Assembly: GCF_002953255.1 (NCBI RefSeq)
Contig: NZ_CP026498.1
Coordinates: 10,060,561-10,120,737, forward strand
Reading direction: 5' to 3'
Source: Streptomyces sp. CB01881
Lineage (GTDB): Bacteria; Actinomycetota; Actinomycetes; Streptomycetales; Streptomycetaceae
Length of the DNA: 60,177 nucleotides
Shown: positions 1-10,345 of the stretch, one piece after another
Layout of the letters: the number at the start of each line of letters is the position of its first letter
Position numbering within the stretch: the first letter of the stretch is position 1
The notes under the pieces: generated by a model
What the model saw: the letters and a program-made list of their open reading frames with translations, nothing else
Told to the model about the DNA's origin: nothing
Database searches by the model: none
Program-made: the position numbers and the translations under genes

Positions 1-2201
1 CCGCCCCCCACCGCCACCCGCCCCGTCACCCGCCCCGGCTCCCGTACCCGGGCCAGCGCACGGCGGGCGCCGAGCGTCTCGAAGACCGCCGCGGCCTCCG
101 CCCGCAGCCGTCGGTCCGCCTCCTCCACCCCGGCCCTGGTCCCCGCCCCGACGGCCACCGCCACCGCCTGGGCCTTGGCCCGCGCCGCCCAGTACGGCTG
201 CCGCGCCCGGCCGTACAGACCGGCCGCCGCCAGGTGGTGGGCCCGGGCGCCCTCCGGGTCACCGCGGGCCGAGCCCAGCGAGGCGAGCGCCGACTGCGCC
301 ATCGCCCGCCAGGCCGAGCTGTCGAACCGGGCGGCCACCCGCTGCGCCGCCTCGGCGTGCTCGGCCGCGCCGTCCGCGTTCCCCAGCGCCGCGAACGCCT
401 CCGCCGCCACCGGGTGGAGCAGCGCCGTACAGCTCGGGCACTCGCCGTGCCGGGCCGCGTACACCGCGGCGGACCGCGCCGCACGGACGGCCTCGCCCGG
501 CTCGCCGCGCTCGACGGCGTCCAGCGCGGCAGTCGCGTAGAGCCGTCCGAAGGCGTGCCGGGAGAGCGGGAAGACGGCGGCCGCGGCCATGCCCTGCCGC
601 AGGTGGCCGGCCACCTCGGCGCTGTCGCCGCGCCCGGCCGCGTGTTCGGCGAGCCGCTGCCAGGGCAGTGCGTCGGCGCGGCCGCCGATCTCCTCGTAGA
701 GGTGGGCGCTGCGTTCGAGGCAGCCGGGCGCCTCGTCCCAGTGGCCGCGCAGCAGCAGCGACTCCCCGAGCAGACACCAGGCGAAGGCCTCCGCCCGTCG
801 CGCACCGCGGGCGATCGCCAGGTCGAGGGTGTGCCGGGCGTACTCCTCGACGCTGTCGCTCAGGCCGTCCCCATAGAGGTGGTACTCGCCGAGGCAGCAG
901 TGGATGTCGAAGGTCCGGGCCAGCCGCACGTCGTCGTCGGCGGTGGCTCCGAGCCGGTCGATCTCGCGCCGCAGGCCCTCCCGCCAGTCGCCCCGGGAGT
1001 GGTGGACGACGGCGAGCGTCTCGTGGACGGCGGCCAGGTCGTCGGCGGTGCCGTGTTCCCCGACGAGGGTCATTCCGGCCTCGGCCGCCTGCTGGGCCTC
1101 CGCGTAACGGCCGGACGCCCGGAGCCAGTTGGCGCGCAGGCCGAGCAGCCGGCCGGTCTCGGCCGGATCGCCGCCGGCTTCGGCGAGCGCCGTCCCGGCG
1201 GCTTCCAGGTGGGGTTCGGCACCGGCCGCCGACTCGCCGGCGAGGTGGGCGGTGGCCGCCTTGCGGTGCAGCCGCGCGGCCCGCAGGCCGGTGCCGTCGG
1301 CCGCCCGCCCGGTGAGGACGCCCGGCGAGGCGGGCAGGTCCACCACGGCCGGGGCGAGGGCGGAGCCGTACGCGGCGGCGGCGCCCACGGTGTCGCCGGC
1401 CAGCATCCGGAGGTCTCCGACGTGTTCCCAGAGTTCGCCGGTGAGTTCGGCCCGGACATCGCCGCCGGTCCTGACCTGTTCCCGGAGTCGTCGGGCGGCG
1501 GGCCCGGGGCGCTCGCGGCCCGGGGCGCGTTCCAGTGCGGCGGCCAGCCGGTCGTACTCGCGCAGCGCCTCGTGCCGTCGCCCGGCCAGCGCGTGCACCC
1601 GCATCAGCGCGAGGGAGGCGTCCTCGTGCAGCGGGTCGGCGGCCACGGCCCGGCGCAGCGCCGCCGCGGCGCCGTCCAGGTCGGCGTGTGCCTCGCGCAG
1701 GCTGCCGAGCTCGACCAGGAGTGCCAGGTACTCGGCGTGCAGGGCCTGTTCGCGCTCGGCCGCCCACTCCTCGTAGCGGTCCTCGGGCAGCAGGTCGCCG
1801 CCGTACCGGGCGACGGCCCGCTCGTACGCGTCGGGGTCCCGGCTGCGGCGGGCGTGCAGCGCGGCCTGCTCGAACTCCTGGACGTCGACCCCCAGCGGGC
1901 CGCCGTGCAGGGCGAGGCTCTCGCCCGACTCCAGGTAGCGCCGGTGGCCGGCCCGGTCCGGGTCGAGGGTGTGCCGGGCCTCGTGCAGGGCCTCGCGCAG
2001 CTGCTCGGCACCGGCCTCGGGCGGCAGTTCGGGCCAGAGCGCGGCGAGCACCTCTCCGTGGTGCAGCCGCTGGCCGGGGGCGAGCGCGAGCACCTCGACC
2101 AGGTTCCGGGACTTCCGCAGGCGCCACGCCTCGGCGGCGATCTCGCGCGGGCCCACCCGTACCCGGAAACCGCCGAGGAGACGGATACGCAGTTCGAGCA
2201 T
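1..2201 (-). CDS. SARP-like BTAD transcriptional regulator with TPR-type C-terminus (3' end cut by window)
   Basis: Starts at the ATG at 2201 behind GGAAGG and stays open to base 1, so at least 733 residues are present and the C-terminus lies outside the window. The first ~90 residues (MLELRIRLLGGFRV..., AEAWRLRKSRNLVEVLAL) look like the OmpR-type winged-helix DNA-binding domain of SARP regulators. Residues ~95-240 look like the BTAD domain (FEQAALHARRSRDPDAYERA, GGDLLPEDRYEEW, LMRVHALAGRRHEALREYD). From ~300 on the protein is Ala-rich helical repeat of TPR type. I see no P-loop, so it lacks the NB-ARC module of AfsR-like proteins. Such regulators often activate secondary metabolism; no neighbouring target can be assigned. 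Its promoter would lie in 2202-2375, followed upstream by a 13-bp repeat array. Confidence 0.85.
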   Translation of the reverse strand, partial: MLELRIRLLGGFRVRVGPREIAAEAWRLRKSRNLVEVLALAPGQRLHHGEVLAALWPELPPEAGAEQLREALHEARHTLDPDRAGHRRYLESGESLALHGGPLGVDVQEFEQAALHARRSRDPDAYERAVARYGGDLLPEDRYEEWAAEREQALHAEYLALLVELGSLREAHADLDGAAAALRRAVAADPLHEDASLALMRVHALAGRRHEALREYDRLAAALERAPGRERPGPAARRLREQVRTGGDVRAELTGELWEHVGDLRMLAGDTVGAAAAYGSALAPAVVDLPASPGVLTGRAADGTGLRAARLHRKAATAHLAGESAAGAEPHLEAAGTALAEAGGDPAETGRLLGLRANWLRASGRYAEAQQAAEAGMTLVGEHGTADDLAAVHETLAVVHHSRGDWREGLRREIDRLGATADDDVRLARTFDIHCCLGEYHLYGDGLSDSVEEYARHTLDLAIARGARRAEAFAWCLLGESLLLRGHWDEAPGCLERSAHLYEEIGGRADALPWQRLAEHAAGRGDSAEVAGHLRQGMAAAAVFPLSRHAFGRLYATAALDAVERGEPGEAVRAARSAAVYAARHGECPSCTALLHPVAAEAFAALGNADGAAEHAEAAQRVAARFDSSAWRAMAQSALASLGSARGDPEGARAHHLAAAGLYGRARQPYWAARAKAQAVAVAVGAGTRAGVEEADRRLRAEAAAVFETLGARRALARVREPGRVTGRVAVGG

Positions 2202-2375
2202 GCGCCGGACGCCTTCCGTGCGGACACTACGAACCTACGTCGGCAACGCCCCACGGGCGAGTCCGGGCGCGGCACCACCGCCGGAGCACCGCACGTCAGG
2301 CCCCCACATGTCAGGCCCCGCGCGTCACTTCCCGCACGTGACTCCCCCGCGCGCCGGCCTCGGCCGCACACCACC

Positions 2376-2505
2376 GGGTCACGCCATCGCGTCACGCCAT
2401 CGCGTCACGCCACCGGGTCACGCCGCCGGATCACGTAACCGTGTCACGGAACCGCTTCACTCCGCCGGATCACGTAACCGCTTCACGCCGCCGCGTCACG
2501 TCACG
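2376..2505. repeat. 13-bp tandem array, about ten units
   Basis: Ten consecutive 13-bp units such as GGGTCACGCCATC, GCGTCACGCCATC, GCGTCACGCCACC, GGATCACGTAACC and GCTTCACGCCGCC. The core is TCACGCCRCC with a fixed period of 13. Positions 2279-2345 hold looser copies of the same CGTCA/GTCAC words. The array lies between the start of the SARP gene and the 3' end of the Mut7-C gene. The period is not a multiple of three, and the region is not coding in any convincing frame. Confidence 0.85.
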
Positions 2506-2508
2506 GCG

Positions 2509-3249
2509 TCACGCCTCGGACAGCGCCGACGTCCCGAACTCGCGCACCGCGTCGGCCACGATGGCGTCCAGGCTGGCGTGGTGGGCGCCCCGCCAGTACG
2601 CCTGGCCGCATTCGGTGCACTGCGCGAACGCGTCGTACGAGCGCTCGGTGCCGTCCCGGAGCTGGTCCTGCACCGTCGACTTGGTGACGGAGCGCAGCAC
2701 ACCGTTGCAGGTGGTGCACCGGCTCCAGGGGGCGAGCGGCGGCGCGAACCGGGACAGGACGTCCCGCAGCTGTTCGGCGGGCCGGTGGCTGTAGACGTAG
2801 GCGCCGGCCCAGAGTTCGCGGCGCCGCAGCAGGCCGCGGTCGCGCGAGAGCATGACGCGCTGTTCGGCGGCCGAGCGGGCGGCGAGCGCGGCGTCGCCGA
2901 TGTCCGGGTTCTCGTAGGCGGCGTCGATGCCCAGCAGCCGCAGTCGGCGCGTCAGCGTGCCGAGGTGGACGTCGAGCAGGAACCGGACGGGGGCGGCCGC
3001 GGGCTGCGGCCTGGGTACCGCCTCCACCGAGATCCGCTCGCCACCGGCGGGGGCGTACCCGACGCCCACCGGCCGACCGTCCGCGACCAGGGCGCCGACC
3101 TCGGTGAGCGGGACGCCGAGCGACTCGACCACGTGCCCGAGCGTCGAGGCACCGTCGGTTCGCAGCGCCGTGGGCGCCCCCCGCCGCGCCGAGGCGACGA
3201 AGAGGTGCAGCTCGGGGGCGAAGCTGAGCCAGATCTCCGGTCTCTCCAC
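2509..3249 (-). CDS. Mut7-C RNase-domain protein with N-terminal ubiquitin-like domain and zinc ribbon
   Basis: 246 residues from a GTG at 3249 (VERPEIWLSFAPELHLF). The first ~85 residues match the Mut7-C ubiquitin-like (beta-grasp) domain, with the typical GDGASTLGHVVESLGVP-like turn and ...VGVGYAP. Residues ~95-190 are the PIN-fold Mut7-C RNase domain: RFLLDVHLGTLTRRLRLLG, then NPDIGDAALA and VMLSRDRGLLRRR, whose aspartates are the usual metal ligands. The C-terminus carries two CxxC pairs (CTTCNG, CTECGQAYW) forming a zinc ribbon, followed by RGAHH. Family members are predicted RNases; the substrate is unknown. The region upstream of the GTG is Arg-rich out-of-frame sequence, so the longer reading was rejected. 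Confidence 0.9.
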   Translation of the reverse strand: MERPEIWLSFAPELHLFVASARRGAPTALRTDGASTLGHVVESLGVPLTEVGALVADGRPVGVGYAPAGGERISVEAVPRPQPAAAPVRFLLDVHLGTLTRRLRLLGIDAAYENPDIGDAALAARSAAEQRVMLSRDRGLLRRRELWAGAYVYSHRPAEQLRDVLSRFAPPLAPWSRCTTCNGVLRSVTKSTVQDQLRDGTERSYDAFAQCTECGQAYWRGAHHASLDAIVADAVREFGTSALSEA

Positions 3250-3389
3250 CCGGCCAGCATGCCAGCGGGCGGCCGCCGGCGGCCAGCGCTTTTCCCGCCG
3301 TCGGTCAGGCCGCCGGTCGGTCCGCCGGCCCCCGTCGGCACACGGGAGGCCGCCGTCCGGCGGTCCAGCGGTCCAGCGGTCCGGCGCGG

Positions 3390-3908
3390 TCAGGCGTGCG
3401 GCGCCCAGAAGGCGACCAGGCGGCCGGCACCGTGCTCGACGCTCTTCCAGGAGCCGGTGAAGGTGAGCACCGCGACGGCGGAGGTGGGGAAGCCGGAGCG
3501 GTTCATCCTGGCGAGCAGATCGCCGTCGGCCTCGCCGGCGAGGGCGTCGGCCAGGGCGTGGGCGCCCGGGTTGTGGCCGACGAGGACGACGTCGGCCACC
3601 TCGTCGGACACCTCGTTGAGCAGGGCGATGATTTCGCCGAGGCTCGCCTCGTAGAGCCGGTCCTCGAAGACGCTCCTGGGCCGCTGGGGCAGCTCGGGGA
3701 CCATCAGCTTCCAGGTCTCCCGGGTCCGGACCGCCGTGGAGACGAGTGCGAGGTCGGGCTCGATGCCCGCACCGGCCAGCCAACGGCCGGCGACGGGTGC
3801 GTCCTTGCGGCCCTGGTCGGCCAGCGGGCGCTCGTGGTCGTCGACGTCGCTCCACTCGGCCTTGGCGTGCCGGACCACGACGATCCTACGGGTCGGTTCG
3901 GCGCTCAC
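3390..3908 (-). CDS. SixA-like histidine phosphatase
   Basis: 172 residues from a GTG at 3908 with an ideal GAGGAG six bases upstream; this start was preferred to an upstream ATG with no ribosome site. The phosphohistidine RHG-type motif is VVVRHAKAEW near the N-terminus, and the second catalytic histidine is in VLVGHNPGAHAL. The short length and the RHAK form fit the SixA branch of the histidine phosphatase superfamily, which removes phosphate from phosphohistidine or small phosphoesters. It is transcribed in the same direction as the Mut7-C gene 140 bp away, so co-transcription is possible. The gap (3355-3387) holds three copies of a 9-bp unit CGGTCCAGC. Confidence 0.9.
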   Translation of the reverse strand: MSAEPTRRIVVVRHAKAEWSDVDDHERPLADQGRKDAPVAGRWLAGAGIEPDLALVSTAVRTRETWKLMVPELPQRPRSVFEDRLYEASLGEIIALLNEVSDEVADVVLVGHNPGAHALADALAGEADGDLLARMNRSGFPTSAVAVLTFTGSWKSVEHGAGRLVAFWAPHA

Positions 3909-3984
3909 GACGGTCTCCTCTTCGTACGGGGATCGATACCCGGCCGACGCTACCCACCGGGTCTTCCCGTCACCGGCACGACAG

Positions 3985-4014
3985 CCGCCCCTCACCCGAA
4001 GAGGTGAGGGGCGG
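3985..4014 (-). terminator. Hairpin terminator downstream of copA
   Basis: Perfect 12-bp stem CCGCCCCTCACC / GGTGAGGGGCGG with a CGAAGA loop, placed 12 bases past the copA stop. No T-tract follows, as is common in high-GC actinomycetes. Confidence 0.75.
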
Positions 4015-4026
4015 CGGGCGGCAGGA

Positions 4027-6273
<2,247 letters not shown>

Positions 6274-6354
6274 CTGGGCTCCTCGTGGGTCGTGGATCAG
6301 AGTGGTTCAGGTCCGGCCCTGGCCTTCCGGGCCTGCTCCCGGCCGGGCTCCGGG

Positions 6355-6371
6355 ATACCCCCCAGGGGTTT
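6355..6371. promoter_or_regulatory. CsoR-like operator between copZ and copA
   Basis: ATACCCCCCAGGGGTTT is a near-palindromic GC box flanked by AT, matching the known CsoR operator form (TACCCCCYRGGGGGTA). It lies 82 bp before the copA start. Confidence 0.75.
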
Positions 6372-6404
6372 TCCGGACCCCGGCGGCCGGGGCGGGCGGC
6401 GGGC

Positions 6405-6680
6405 TCAGGCGCGGCCGGTCAGCTCGTAGCCCGCGTCGTCGATCGCGGCGCGCAGGGCCGCCTCGTCCGGCTCGGCCTCGGCCGAGACGGTGACCAGGCC
6501 GGCCTGGACGTCGACGCTCACGGCGGTGACGCCGGCCAGGGCGGAAACCGCCTTGCCGACCGCCTGCTCGCAGTGGCCGCAGGTCATCCCGGCGACCGCG
6601 TAGACGGTGGTGACGGCGGCAGCGGGCGCCTCGACCGTGGCGGTGGTGGAGCAGGTGCCGTTCTCGGAGCAGCAGGACAT
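6405..6680 (-). CDS. copZ: CopZ-like copper chaperone
   Basis: 91 residues with one heavy-metal-associated (HMA) domain: VAGMTCGHCEQAVGKAV in the middle, followed by the beta-alpha-beta pattern ending in ALRAAIDDAGYELTG. The N-terminus is unusual in being Cys-rich (MSCCSENGTC), which adds three possible thiol ligands beyond the CxxC pair. The protein should carry Cu(I) in the cytoplasm and hand it to CopA, encoded next downstream. Its promoter region holds the CsoR-like boxes at 6714-6769. Confidence 0.93.
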   Translation of the reverse strand: MSCCSENGTCSTTATVEAPAAAVTTVYAVAGMTCGHCEQAVGKAVSALAGVTAVSVDVQAGLVTVSAEAEPDEAALRAAIDDAGYELTGRA

Positions 6681-6713
6681 GGGATTCCTCCGGTGGTAGC
6701 AGTGCCGTTGCTC

Positions 6714-6769
6714 GATACCCAGTGGGGGTATCGGTCGGTGCGTAGTTCCTTTATACCCCTGGGGGGTAT
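6714..6769. promoter_or_regulatory. Two CsoR-like operators in the copZ promoter region
   Basis: Box one, GATACCCAGTGGGGGTATC, is at 6714-6732; box two, ATACCCCTGGGGGGTAT, at 6753-6769. Both are near-perfect inverted repeats of the CsoR type. They lie 34 and 73 bp upstream of the copZ start. Confidence 0.8.
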
Positions 6770-6811
6770 CACTGGCAACCCCCGCCGACCGGCGCGAACC
6801 TTCCGCACCAA

Positions 6812-6875
6812 GTACTCCCCAGGGGTACCTACGGGGAGAGTCGATCCCGCTTGACGCAATACCCCCTAGGGGTAT
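6812..6875 (+). promoter_or_regulatory. csoR promoter with two CsoR-like operators
   Basis: Box GTACTCCCCAGGGGTAC is at 6812-6828 and box ATACCCCCTAGGGGTAT at 6859-6875. The second lies in the spacer between a TTGACG (6851-6856) and a TATCTA (6873-6878) hexamer 16 bp apart. A bound repressor would therefore block RNA polymerase at the csoR promoter, giving autoregulation. Confidence 0.8.
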
Positions 6876-6922
6876 CTACTGCAGGCATCGAAGCGCCCAC
6901 CCGACAACCGGAGGAGGCCCGC

Positions 6923-7204
6923 ATGGCCGGCTACCACGACGACAAGGACCAGGTAATGCGCAGGCTGCGCCGCATCGAGGGCCAGGTGCGCGGGCTCCAG
7001 CGGATGGTCGACGCCGACGACTACTGCATCGACGTCCTCACCCAGGTCTCGGCGACCACCAAGGCCCTCCAGTCGGTCGCCTTGCAACTGCTGGACAGTC
7101 ACCTCGGCCACTGCGTCCAGGACGCCATCGCCCGGGGCGGCGGCGAGGCCGACGCCAAGGTCGCCGAGGCCTCGAACGCCATCGCCCGCCTGATGCGCGC
7201 CTGA
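6923..7204 (+). CDS. csoR: Copper-sensing repressor CsoR
   Basis: 93 residues from an ATG at 6923 preceded by GGAGGAGG. The fold is the all-helical DUF156/CsoR family: QVMRRLRRIEGQVRGLQRMV, then YCIDVLTQVSATTKALQ, then LLDSHLGHCV. The Cu(I) ligands are present as Cys35, His60 and Cys64, equivalent to the Cys-His-Cys triad of characterised CsoR proteins. Apo-CsoR should bind the GC-rich palindromes around it and release them with copper, switching on copZ-copA and probably its own transcript with the downstream His-rich exported protein. Confidence 0.95.
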   Translation: MAGYHDDKDQVMRRLRRIEGQVRGLQRMVDADDYCIDVLTQVSATTKALQSVALQLLDSHLGHCVQDAIARGGGEADAKVAEASNAIARLMRA

Positions 7205-7309
7205 GCACCGCCCGCCCGGCGCCGCACGCCCCCCCGGTCAATCCCGGCCAATCCCCGCCACGCCCCCGCACACGGCCGCACCCACGCCCGCTCCCGAAGG
7301 AGCTCCGCC

Positions 7310-8284
7310 ATGAACACCGCACTGAAGATCGCCGCCTTCGCCACCGGCCTCACCACCGCGTTCGGCGCCGCGTACGGGGTCGGCCACGCCACCGGTACCG
7401 GCCCGGCACCGCGCCCGGCCGCGGCCGCCCACACCGGCCACACCGGCCACGCCGCGGAGGCCCCAGCCGGGGCCGAGGCTGCGGGCGACCACCTGCCCGG
7501 CGGTCTCCAGGTCTCCGAACGCGGCTACACGCTCAGCCTCGACAGCCCCTTCGTGACCGCCGGCGCCCCGACCGACCTGCGGTTCCGCATCCTCGGCGCG
7601 GACGGCCGCCCGGTCACCGACTACCGCCCGGAGCACGAGAAGGAGCTGCACCTGATCGTCGCCCCGCGCGACCTCGCCACCTTCCAGCACCTGCACCCGA
7701 CGCGGGCCGCCGACGGCACCTGGAGCGCGGCGACCGCCCTGCCGGCCGCGGGCGAGTACCGGGTCTTCGCCGACTTCACCCCGGCCGGCGCCGCCGAGGG
7801 GCTCACCCTCGGCACCGACCTCCACGCGGCCGGCGACCTGCGCCCCGCGCCCCTGCCGGAGACCGGACGCAGCGTCGCCGTCGACGGCTACACCGTCACC
7901 CTCGGCGGCGACCTCACCCCCGGCCGGCCCGCCCGGCTCACCCTCACCGTCACCAAGGACGGCCGGCCGGTCACCGACCTCCAGCCCTACCTCGGCGCCT
8001 ACGGCCACCTGGTCGCCCTGCGCGCCGGAGACCTCGCCTACCTCCACGTCCACCCGGAGAGCACGACGCCCGGGCCGGAGGTCGCCTTCACCGCGACCGC
8101 GCCCAGCCCGGGCGCCTACCGTCTCTTCCTCGACTTCAAGCACGGGGACACCGTCCGCACGGCGGCCTTCACCGTCGCCACCGGGGACGGCGCCGCCCCG
8201 GCCACCGCAGCCCCGTCGACGGCTGCGGCCCCGTCGACGACCGCAGCCCCGTCGACCGCTCCGGAGGGGGCTCACCAGCACTGA
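7310..8284 (+). CDS. Exported His-rich protein of the copper locus
   Basis: 324 residues from an ATG at 7310 behind GAAGGAG, 105 bp after csoR and probably co-transcribed. The N-terminus (MNTALKIAAFATGLTTAFGAAYGVGHA) reads as a signal or membrane anchor. A His-rich spacer (HTGHTGH) comes next. Then come two similar beta-sandwich repeats: RFRILGADGRPVTDYRPEHEKELHLIVAPRDLATFQHLHP and its partner LTVTKDGRPVTDLQPYLGAYGHLVALR...YLHVHPES. His clusters (ELHLIV, FQHLHP, YLHVHP) are likely metal sites. The tail is Thr/Ser/Ala-Pro repeat ending in GAHQH. Similar proteins sit beside copper genes in actinomycetes; extracytoplasmic copper binding is inferred. Confidence 0.8.
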   Translation: MNTALKIAAFATGLTTAFGAAYGVGHATGTGPAPRPAAAAHTGHTGHAAEAPAGAEAAGDHLPGGLQVSERGYTLSLDSPFVTAGAPTDLRFRILGADGRPVTDYRPEHEKELHLIVAPRDLATFQHLHPTRAADGTWSAATALPAAGEYRVFADFTPAGAAEGLTLGTDLHAAGDLRPAPLPETGRSVAVDGYTVTLGGDLTPGRPARLTLTVTKDGRPVTDLQPYLGAYGHLVALRAGDLAYLHVHPESTTPGPEVAFTATAPSPGAYRLFLDFKHGDTVRTAAFTVATGDGAAPATAAPSTAAAPSTTAAPSTAPEGAHQH

Positions 8285-8313
8285 ACGACCGGAGCACCTG
8301 GGCCGGAGGCGCC

Positions 8314-8381
8314 TCCGCCGGGACACCTCTGCCGGGGGCGCCTCCGCCGAGAAACCTCCGCCGGGACACCTCTGCCGGGTG
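8314..8381. repeat. 14/15-bp tandem array
   Basis: About five alternating units of GGGACACCTCTGCC (14 bp) and GGGGGCGCCTCCGCC-like (15 bp) sequence directly after the copper-locus gene and before the terminator. Confidence 0.7.
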
Positions 8382-8409
8382 AGCGGCTTCACCCGGAGCG
8401 GCTCACCCG
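8376..8409. terminator. Shared terminator between convergent genes
   Basis: Inverted repeat CGGGTGAGC / GCTCACCCG with a 16-base loop. It overlaps the stop codon of the minus-strand kinase and ends the plus-strand copper transcript. Confidence 0.6.
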
Positions 8410-9395
8410 AAGCGCTTCAGCAGCTCCTCGACGTACTCCTCCAGCCGCCCGGCGAGGAGCGCGGGGGTCAGGTCGGTCCGGCCGAGCTCGCGCCAGCTCA
8501 CCCCCACCTTCTCCGCGTCGGGGGCGAAGGCGAGGGCGTCGAGCAGGCGCCAGTACAGGTGGTCGGCCGGCTCCACCGCGAGGTCCCCGCCGGCCTCCAG
8601 GTAACGGCCGGCGAACGCCATCCCGGCCGGCACGCCGTACAGCAGGGCCAACGCGGTGGAGCAGTGCGCGACGTCCAGGTCGGCGGGGCCCCAGGAGGTC
8701 TCCACCCAGTCCACCACACCGGTGATCCGCAGCTCGCCCGTACTCCCGCCGCCGCTGAACAGCACGTTGCCCGGGTGGTAGTCCCGGTGCAGGAAGCGGC
8801 CCGGGAACGACGGCGGCGGGCGGCGGATCACCTCCACCGCCCGCTCCCACACCTCCGGACGCGCGCTCCCCGCCGGGCGCCGCACGCCCTCCGGGGTCAC
8901 CCACGCCTGGTAGTCCCGCGGCCGCGCGTGCTCCGGCACGTCGACGCGGTGGATCCGGGCCAGTTGCCCGGCGAGCAGCCGGCAGCGCTGGTCCAGCTCC
9001 TCCTCGTCCACCCGGACGGTGCCCGGCAGCAGCGTCATCAGCAGCGACGGGTACGCGCAGAACTCCCCCGTCGCATCCACCCCGCGCAGCGTGGCCACCG
9101 GCACGCCGCCGCCGTCCGCGCCGAGCAGGGTGAGGATGTCGGCCTCCCTGGTGAGCAGGCCTTCGGCATGCCGGAGGTAGAACGGCGCGACGAACGAGCG
9201 GAGCACCAACTCCTCTGCGCCCTCCGGGCCTTCGACGCGCAGTCGGCGCATCTCCGAGGTGAACCCGCCCCGCAGCCGACTGCCCCCGGTCACCCTGCTG
9301 CCGTCGGCCAACCGCCCCTCGACCCATGCCCACGTCCGGTCCCGGTCCCGGTCCCGGTTCCGCTGCGCATCGTCGTGCGCCACTAATTCGCTCAT
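8403..9395 (-). CDS. Aminoglycoside phosphotransferase (APH) family kinase
   Basis: 330 residues from the ATG at 9395. The APH/choline-kinase fold is visible in the catalytic loop FLHRDYHPGNVLFSG (HxDxxxxN) and the metal-binding segment ITGVVDWVETSWG. The nucleotide-binding lobe has LRSFVAPFYLRHAEGLLTREADIL. The substrate cannot be named, since these kinases act on antibiotics, sugars, amino alcohols or macrolides; DVAHCSTALALLYG after the DW motif is typical of the broad actinomycete subgroup. An RDRDRDR run near the N-terminus comes from a short CGGTCC repeat. It lies 26 bp downstream of the LysR-like gene. Confidence 0.85.
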   Translation of the reverse strand: MSELVAHDDAQRNRDRDRDRTWAWVEGRLADGSRVTGGSRLRGGFTSEMRRLRVEGPEGAEELVLRSFVAPFYLRHAEGLLTREADILTLLGADGGGVPVATLRGVDATGEFCAYPSLLMTLLPGTVRVDEEELDQRCRLLAGQLARIHRVDVPEHARPRDYQAWVTPEGVRRPAGSARPEVWERAVEVIRRPPPSFPGRFLHRDYHPGNVLFSGGGSTGELRITGVVDWVETSWGPADLDVAHCSTALALLYGVPAGMAFAGRYLEAGGDLAVEPADHLYWRLLDALAFAPDAEKVGVSWRELGRTDLTPALLAGRLEEYVEELLKRFG

Positions 9396-9421
9396 GGCCG
9401 TCGAGCCTAGGCGAGGCCCGA

Positions 9422-10288
9422 CTACCTCCCCGGACGGCCCCGGCGGGCTCCGCCGGACTTTCCGCCCGCCGCCTTGCCGGTACCCGGCCTGCCCCCGCCG
9501 GACTTCCCGCCCGACGCCTTGCCGCCGGCCGTCCTGCCTCCCGACGCCTTGCCTCCCGACGTCTTGCCACCGGCCGTCCTGCCGCCGCCCGACTTCCCGG
9601 CGGCCGGCTTGCCCGCACCGGTGCCGCGCGGCCGGGCGCCCGGCGTCGCGGGCTTCTCCTCGGGCTGGGCGGCGCCCGCGCGGCCGCGGGAGCTGTTGAC
9701 CGTCCGGCCGCGGACGATGCCGATGAACTCCTCCACCAGGTCGGTCGTCCGCTCCTCCAGCCAGGAGAGCGCCACCTGGGACTGCGGCGCGTCCGGAACG
9801 GGCCGGTAGGTGAGGTCCCGGCGGTGGTGCAGCCGGGCGAGCGACTGCGGCACGAGCAGGACGCCGACGTTCGCCGCGACCAGCTCGATCGCGTCCGCCG
9901 TGGTCGCCGGACGCTCGAATGCGGGCCGCCCGGGAAGGTCCTGCCAGCCGAGGGAGTCGTCCATGGAATGGAAGACGACCTCGTCGGCCAGGTCCGCCAC
10001 CGGCACCTCCTCGGCCGCCGCCAGCCAGTGGTCCTTCGGGAAGACGACCACGGTGGTCTCGGTGTAGAGGGGGATCGCGCTGAGGCTGCCGCGGTCGACC
10101 GGCAGCCGGACGAGCCCGGCGTCCGCACCGCCGCCCAGCAGCGTGGGCTCGCCGTCCTCCACCGGCACGGCGAGCAAGGTGAGCGGGACGTCCGGCAGCC
10201 GCTGCTCCCAGACGCGCACCCACTTACCGGGCGTCACGCCGGGAACGTACACCAGCCGGAACGAGGGGTTCGCCTGCATCTCTGTCAC
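9422..10288 (-). CDS. LysR substrate-binding domain protein lacking HTH, with Gly/Lys-rich tail
   Basis: 288 residues from a GTG at 10288; an ATG at 10279 is an equally possible start, and neither has a clear ribosome site. The protein opens directly with a LysR effector domain (FRLVYVPGVTPGKWVRVWEQRLPDVPLTLL, then AGLVRLPVD, ETTVVVFPKDHWLA, VGVLLVPQSLARLHHR). No winged-helix DNA-binding domain precedes it. After residue ~215 comes a low-complexity basic tail of repeats GGKSGGGRTAGGKTSGGKAS-type ending in RRGRPGR. The divergent neighbour is DUF5997, a pairing I recall from many actinomycetes. The tail may supply non-specific DNA or RNA binding in place of the missing HTH; that is inference. 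Confidence 0.85.
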   Translation of the reverse strand: MTEMQANPSFRLVYVPGVTPGKWVRVWEQRLPDVPLTLLAVPVEDGEPTLLGGGADAGLVRLPVDRGSLSAIPLYTETTVVVFPKDHWLAAAEEVPVADLADEVVFHSMDDSLGWQDLPGRPAFERPATTADAIELVAANVGVLLVPQSLARLHHRRDLTYRPVPDAPQSQVALSWLEERTTDLVEEFIGIVRGRTVNSSRGRAGAAQPEEKPATPGARPRGTGAGKPAAGKSGGGRTAGGKTSGGKASGGRTAGGKASGGKSGGGRPGTGKAAGGKSGGARRGRPGR

Positions 10289-10345
10289 GCAGCAAGGCTA
10301 CCGACCGTGATCGGGGCCGCCACTCACTCGCTTACCCTAGTGACC

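Noticed and set aside
259..2127. Long Arg-rich reading frame under the SARP gene
   Set aside because: Composition is that of an out-of-frame high-GC shadow; the partial frame from 2201 gives recognisable winged-helix and BTAD sequence.
2376..2505. CRISPR-like array
   Set aside because: Units are 13 bp with no spacers and sequence drift between copies; no cas genes nearby. It is a tandem repeat.
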